Source of the DNA: Lotus japonicus
Taxonomy: Eukaryota > Streptophyta > Magnoliopsida > Fabales > Fabaceae
Length of the DNA stretch: 64,000 bases
Direction of reading: 5' to 3'
Assembly: GCF_012489685.1 (NCBI RefSeq)
Contig: NC_080044.1
Span: 63,598,732-63,662,731 of the forward strand
A model generated the notes under the pieces. That model had not been told where the DNA came from and made no database searches. It saw only the letters and a program-made list of their open reading frames with translations. Positions 59,140 through 64,000 of this stretch are shown here, one piece after another (the first letter of the stretch is position 1; every line of letters begins with the position of its first letter). Both the position numbers and the translations under genes were made by a program.

Positions 59140-59525
59140 ATTTTAGTGGAAGTCATGGGATGCATTGTCCCAGGACAGAACTAATTCATGTGAGGACTGC
59201 TCAATAATCCTACATTGACCGGCTCTCATAGATGCATTGCCTCTCCTTAGATTCTGAATTTCCAAGTGGTCCTCAAGTCTCATTAATGTGCAAAAACAAA
59301 AATCAAGTAGATTTTCTTCTGCATATAAACCGTGTGGTACACTGGTACTGCAGGATTGGTTGGACTATATTATACATACTGCATGTGCCTTAAAATCTAT
59401 AGTTAATACTACTCAGTAAAATTTACGTAGAATTGTGAATTGTCATGCATCAAACGGGTAGGGCACCTTAAAGGATGTGTTCATTGAACAAAGTAATTTA
59501 CCTCCACCACACAAATGATAGATGG
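59140..59525. repeat. LECRK2 upstream unit, copy 5 (G)
   Basis: GTGGAAGTCATGGGATGCAT, GACTGCTCAATAATCCTACA, TGACCGGCTCTCATAGATGC, TAGATTCTGAATTTCC, AAATCAAGTAGATTTTCTTC, ATATAAACCGTGTGGTAC, GCAGGATTGGTTGGAC, CATGCATCAAACGGGTAG and TTCATTGAACAAAGTAAT, in the same order as the other copies. Confidence 0.7.
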
Positions 59526-61274
59526 ATAGTTGGGTTTTTTAATTTAAGCATTTATACATACTGAGCGGTGCATATGAAAAAAATTATGTTAAAATGTCTA
59601 TTAACTTAATGTAGATTTAGAGCTTCGGGACTCGGGAGATTAATCTCAGTTAGAATACCCAAAATGTAATTTGTCACTGATAAAATTGATTTACATTCAG
59701 TGTTCAGTCTATCATCTATACACAATCATGGAAATGAATGGTGGTATATTCATAAACTTTGTATTAATATTTATAAGCATCTATATTACATGCACCAAGT
59801 CTAAATATACTACTCTATAATCTAATCTTTAATCATAAAAAAAACTAATTCTCTTGATTAGAATTTTGATAATGTACCATAGTATATATTAATACTACAA
59901 AAGATAATATTGTAAAAGTTTTATACTCTACAACAATTCACAAACGTTAAGTTTGAAATTAAACCTTTGTCATCATGCATTTCCTTGTTTAGATTTGATA
60001 TTTTAGTTCTTAAATATTAACTTCGGACTAATCTCCGAGTCACTTGCGACAAATTTATAATATTACGACACATATTAGACTAACACGTTAGTATAAACTA
60101 ATTTTTTTTTATAAGCTAAGCAATATATTGATATGAAGTGTAAGGGGTACTTTAACTCATACAAAAGGAGATGAAAAACAAGTACCAAAAATTACAGCTA
60201 AATATTACAGAAAATGAAAAACTCCAAGGAAGTAAGGCTTTAAAAGGAGTCCCAGCAAGAAACACTAATTTTGTGCCAGTCCACAACACCAACATCCAGG
60301 ATAGCTCTGCCAATAAACACCAACGCTACTTGTATATTATTTAAGTAACAATATACAATATAGGACCCCAGTGCAGCAACCTTACGAGAGAAAGATTAAG
60401 AGCCATTTCAAGAGGAAATACAATATTTTTATTTTGCTTATTTAAGATGCATTTTGCATGTTTGTTCGGTTTTTTCTCTGTCCGATCTGTAGAGTGTAAT
60501 CCAGGCCCTTGTTTTGTCTAGCCAAACTCTAATTTTGGGCCTTGGGCCCAGTAGAACTGCTCATGTGCATAACATGGAACTCAATTTGCTAGAAAAAAGT
60601 TGTGATTTTGGGCTATTATTTTAAAAAGCAAAACGGCCCAATCCTAATATTAAAACATGCAATCAGTTATGGAGATTACTTCTTGCACATCCCCAACTTA
60701 CTTTCTCCACATCTTAAAAAAGTTTCTTACAAAAATACCTTCAAGTCAATGCACACCCCTTTTGACAATTTCTTCCACTCTCTGTTTTCATCTTTCAAAG
60801 TAAAATTTGTGAGTAAAATAGATGGGATTCCTTAAATAAGGAGAGGGGGTGCAAGGGTCACACCATCGAAAATGAAATAACGGTGCGGTGAAGGATGAAT
60901 TTACATCGACCAAACTCTAAATATGCGGTTTACCCTCTTCTAGTTTATCACAATAAGTTTTATCAATTCTCTTCAGAAGTCTCACATTAATTAGAGATAT
61001 GACTAAGATAACCCTTAGGTATGAAAATGAAATCTTCGACTCCTAAGCTTTTTTAAGTTGAATTATCAGAATCTATCCTAAATTCTCTAAGTGGAAACCG
61101 GATTGAGTTAGGTTTCCCAAATTTTATACATTCCACCATCTGTCAGTGTTCACGAGTAGGGACTTATTTTGATTAAAAAATTTTTCAGGGATTTAGAATC
61201 AGAATTATTTTTTCAGAGACTTATTTTCGTACGGGAAACAATTTCAGGGAGCTCGAAAGTATTTAAACTCAAAA
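59526..61274. other. AT-rich spacer with possible LINE 3' remnant
   Basis: No gene recognised. Around 60100-60400 a T-run followed by AAGCTAAGCAATATATTGAT and GGGGTACTTTAACTCATAC looks like the 3' end of a minus-strand LINE fragment, but no ORF2 piece confirms it. From 61160 to 61275 the sequence resembles a DNA-element end. Confidence 0.45.
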
Positions 61275-62930
61275 ATATTAATAGAAGTCCAAAATCCCAT
61301 TTGGCGCCCTAACTTAATTCTCTCTCGCACAGCCTCACCTTCACAGTTTCCCTCAAAGTCAAAAGTTCTCATTCGCGCGCCGAAGCTTCTGCTTCACGTT
61401 TTCGGTCTCTCTTCAGAAGCTCTTCACAGTCGCTAGCCAGGTTTTGGATAATTTCTTCTTCAATTTCCAGGGTTTCATCTCCACATTCTGAGTACAGTGA
61501 CTGAATATTTTCCTTTTTTTTCGATTGATTTAGATTCAAAGCCTAATTGTGAGAGGATCCGTCTGAGTAGCATACATTTGTCTGTGATTGTTTGTATTTG
61601 TGAGTACTCATATATTTATTTTAATTTTTTTTCAGATTCATATTATATAGGAAGATATTGTTAATTTTTTTTCAATGAAATGATGGATTGAAATCAATGA
61701 ATGAGAGAATTCATATTTCTGTTTGGGGCGTTGTGGCATTGTTTTATTTTTTATTTAAGTTCTATGGATGTTGTCATTCATTTGATAATAGTAATGATTC
61801 TGATACATGCTTTGCCAGAAATCTAGTTTTCACACCTAATCTGCATTCTGACTTTTCAGTTATCAGGTTCCAGTTCGGAGGCCAATAAAGAGCTACAAAT
61901 TCCATGAGCTTGGAATCTTCTGGAGGCCTTCAATGCCCTTCTGCACATAGTTCATTGTGGCTTATAGCAATAATTTATATCTTGCAGAAAATAAGTCTAC
62001 ATCTAAAACACCGTAATTCATAATCCATAGGTAGACTACTTATCTGATGGTAAGTTTGTCAAGTTTATTCCAAGTTGATTCGAAACTCTGGTTATTATTG
62101 ACTATTGTATGCAGATATTGCCTTTGGATAGCAGGGAATGCATCCACTTTAATCAATTCTTGATGCTAAGAGAAGAGATTGTTTCTATAATGCGGATGTG
62201 GGCAAGAAATCAGCTCAGGCTATTGAGGATGTTGTTTGGGCTATAACTTCTGCATTCTCACTTTTGACAGCATTCAAGTTGCATATTGACTTGTCCAGTT
62301 GTACATGATTAAGGTATGCAAGATTGCTTATCTATTATGACTTATACATCTTTATGGATAAATTTTCAGCCTTTATATAGTGAACTGGAATTATTTTTGA
62401 ACCTGAGCTACTATTGGTTTTATTTCTTTCTTTGCATTTGTTCTAGAGGAGATTTCCATCCATGAGCTTTGGATGTGAACCTTCTTTAAGTAACTTGTTG
62501 CTGTATTTAGATTAACATTTCAAGTTGCCAATCAATAGGATTTTCAATTATGTCTACTGCACCAAGTCACATGTTTTATCCTTGTCTTATCGTCGCTTTT
62601 ATGATTCACATGCTGTTTTGAGGAACTTGAGGTGAAGAATGACCTATAATTATAATATAGTATTGATAGGTTTAGAGAACAAAAACTATTATTCACCCTT
62701 CCTTTTAATCGGTGCATATTTGTGGATTATTCATTCAAATTGATAACTTTAAGAGAATACTACCGGCTGCTAAAACATGAATTAACATAGGAAAAAACTA
62801 CATTAGCTTTTGGCTTGCTACCTTAATGTGTCTCATCTCAACTAAGGTCTAAGAGACAAGCTCAGGAACTGAACGGAAATAAAAATACGTGACAGAAAAT
62901 AACAAAAACTGAGAACCACATGAACGCTGC
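61275..62930 (+). other. duplicated unknown transcript unit, copy C
   Basis: Exons by comparison with A and B: about 61283-61440, 61867-62030 and 62115-62313, with GT-AG borders conserved in all three copies. No long frame; exon 2 yields short peptides ending in stops. Similarity to copy B extends to the end of the adjacent LECRK, without the 1.7 kb insertion seen in B. Family unknown; a spliced non-coding RNA is possible, as is a relic of a protein gene. Confidence 0.55.
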
Positions 62931-62940
62931 AGTATTTTCT

Positions 62941-64000
62941 TCACCGATTTGAATTTGGACAAGGAGGAATTGCTATGTCGGTAACCCCTTCTAACATCAA
63001 CACCACACTCTTCATTGCTGGCCGGAGAACAGGTTCATCTTGGATACACCAAAGTGCCACCTTAATCATATTTTCCAGGACATTTTCATCTATGACTTCT
63101 GAAGGAACAAGCTTATTTAACTCCTTGGCCACGAAGCACTTATAGGCCCAAGCAGAGAGAAGAGTCGCCTCAGGTTCGGAGACATTAACTTTGATGTTTC
63201 TTCTGCAGCATAAAGTTTCCAACAGCACAATTCCATAGCTATAAACATCTGCCTTAACTGATATTGGGGTGTTCTTGTTCCATTCTGGGGCCATGTACCC
63301 TCTTGTCCCTCTAGCCCCTGTGAAGGTTCTGGTTTGATCTGGCATTAGAAGTTTTGCAAGCCCAAAATCAGATATCTTGGCAGTCCAAAACTCATCCATC
63401 AAAATGTTTTCAGGCTTGAGGTCACAATGAATGATTGGTGCCTCACATCCTTCATGGAGATAGAGGATCCCTCTTGCAATGTTCAGTGCTATTCTTACTC
63501 TCTCCTCCCAATCTGGACGCCGTAGATCACCAAAGATAAGCTGCCCAAGGGAACCTTTGCTCATGTATTCATAAACCAGAAGCCTTTTGGAACCTTCAGC
63601 ACAAAATCCCAGCAACCGAACCAGGTTCCTGTGGTGGGTTTTTCCGATGGCCCGCACCTCTGCTTGAAACTCCCTTTCTCCTTCTTCCACTAACTTCTCT
63701 AGCCTCTTCACCGCAATCAGTCTCCTACCTTTGGACAAGGCCCCCTTGTAAACTGCTCCAAAAGCGCCCTTACCCAACTCTTTCCTGAAATGATTTGTTG
63801 CTCTTTTAAGCTCATTGTATGAAAACCTTCTCAGAGCCACCTCTTCATTCAGACCCAAGTTCCAAGTCTCTGAGAGCCTTTTGTAGGTTAATACTCGAAT
63901 CTTGTACATGTAATGGCTGGAGATTGCAATCATTGAACATAAAAACAAAGTAAATACAGATATAACAATAATAATATGAACCACTGCTTTGTTACTTGTA
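62941..64000 (-). CDS. LECRK: G-type lectin receptor-like kinase, 3' part (cut by window edge)
   Basis: The reverse-strand frame is open from the window edge (TSNKAVVH...) to a stop at 62941, covering the membrane span and the complete kinase domain, about 352 codons. It is nearly identical to the gene at 30540-32924. Active-site residues are intact: GKGAFGAVYKG, IAVKRLE, HCDLKPENIL, DFGLAK, GTRGYMAPEW. It differs at scattered positions (GSFG/GAFG, KPQN/KPEN, C-terminus NSNR versus NSSSM). The lectin, EGF and PAN-like parts should lie beyond the window. The GTG at 63984 is only an internal codon, not the start. Confidence 0.95.
   Translation of the reverse strand, partial: TSNKAVVHIIIVISVFTLFLCSMIAISSHYMYKIRVLTYKRLSETWNLGLNEEVALRRFSYNELKRATNHFRKELGKGAFGAVYKGALSKGRRLIAVKRLEKLVEEGEREFQAEVRAIGKTHHRNLVRLLGFCAEGSKRLLVYEYMSKGSLGQLIFGDLRRPDWEERVRIALNIARGILYLHEGCEAPIIHCDLKPENILMDEFWTAKISDFGLAKLLMPDQTRTFTGARGTRGYMAPEWNKNTPISVKADVYSYGIVLLETLCCRRNIKVNVSEPEATLLSAWAYKCFVAKELNKLVPSEVIDENVLENMIKVALWCIQDEPVLRPAMKSVVLMLEGVTDIAIPPCPNSNR

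Overview
The window is a stretch of dicot plant nuclear genome. Genes carry GT-AG introns, intergenic DNA is very AT-rich, and there are plastid-targeted and plant-specific receptor-kinase genes. Repeat ends (GGTTAAATATG-type termini, LINE 3' ends rich in 'GGAGTACCC', Helitron ends CTAG/T) look papilionoid-legume-like; that placement is inference from memory of repeat families, not a search.

Left part (about 3.8-21 kb) is an ordinary gene-rich segment with five spliced protein genes and one tRNA: a GT14 beta-glucuronosyltransferase-like type II membrane protein (+, 4 exons), an FkbM-type membrane-anchored methyltransferase (+, 2 exons), a small plastid two-membrane-span protein resembling DUF3119 (-, 8 short exons, 215 aa), BSD2, the DnaJ-zinc-finger Rubisco assembly factor (+, 5 exons), tRNA-Ser(GCU), and a class III peroxidase orthologous in appearance to Arabidopsis PER25 (-, 4 exons). 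The DUF3119-like gene and BSD2 are divergent across only 287 bp, so two plastid genes share one promoter region.

Middle part (22-31 kb) holds small transposons with clear target-site duplications: a 1.24 kb MULE with 9-bp TSD, a Stowaway MITE, a tRNA-derived SINE with perfect 15-bp TSD, and a hAT-like element with 8-bp TSD. It also holds two copies of a duplicated three-exon transcript unit of unknown function; a third copy lies at 61.3-62.9 kb. Copies two and three are each followed by a G-type lectin receptor kinase (LECRK) gene on the minus strand.

Right part (30.5-64 kb) is a LECRK cluster: an intact gene (30540-32924), a full-length gene whose kinase catalytic Asp is replaced by Asn (36749-39136), and a near-identical copy of the first cut by the window edge (62941-64000). 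Between them lie a tandem duplication of promoter sequence, a 1.08 kb near-perfect inverted repeat made of two MITE copies, and five degenerate copies of a roughly 400-bp unit that normally sits upstream of the second LECRK. Two of those units are split by retroelements: a 12.7 kb LTR element (39811-52523, 5-bp TSD) and a copia plus LINE insertion. The LTR element has no recognisable coding capacity of its own. It carries nested in it a TRIM (inside its left LTR), a hAT element with 8-bp TSD, and a 6.5 kb Helitron with a decayed Rep/PIF1-helicase gene.
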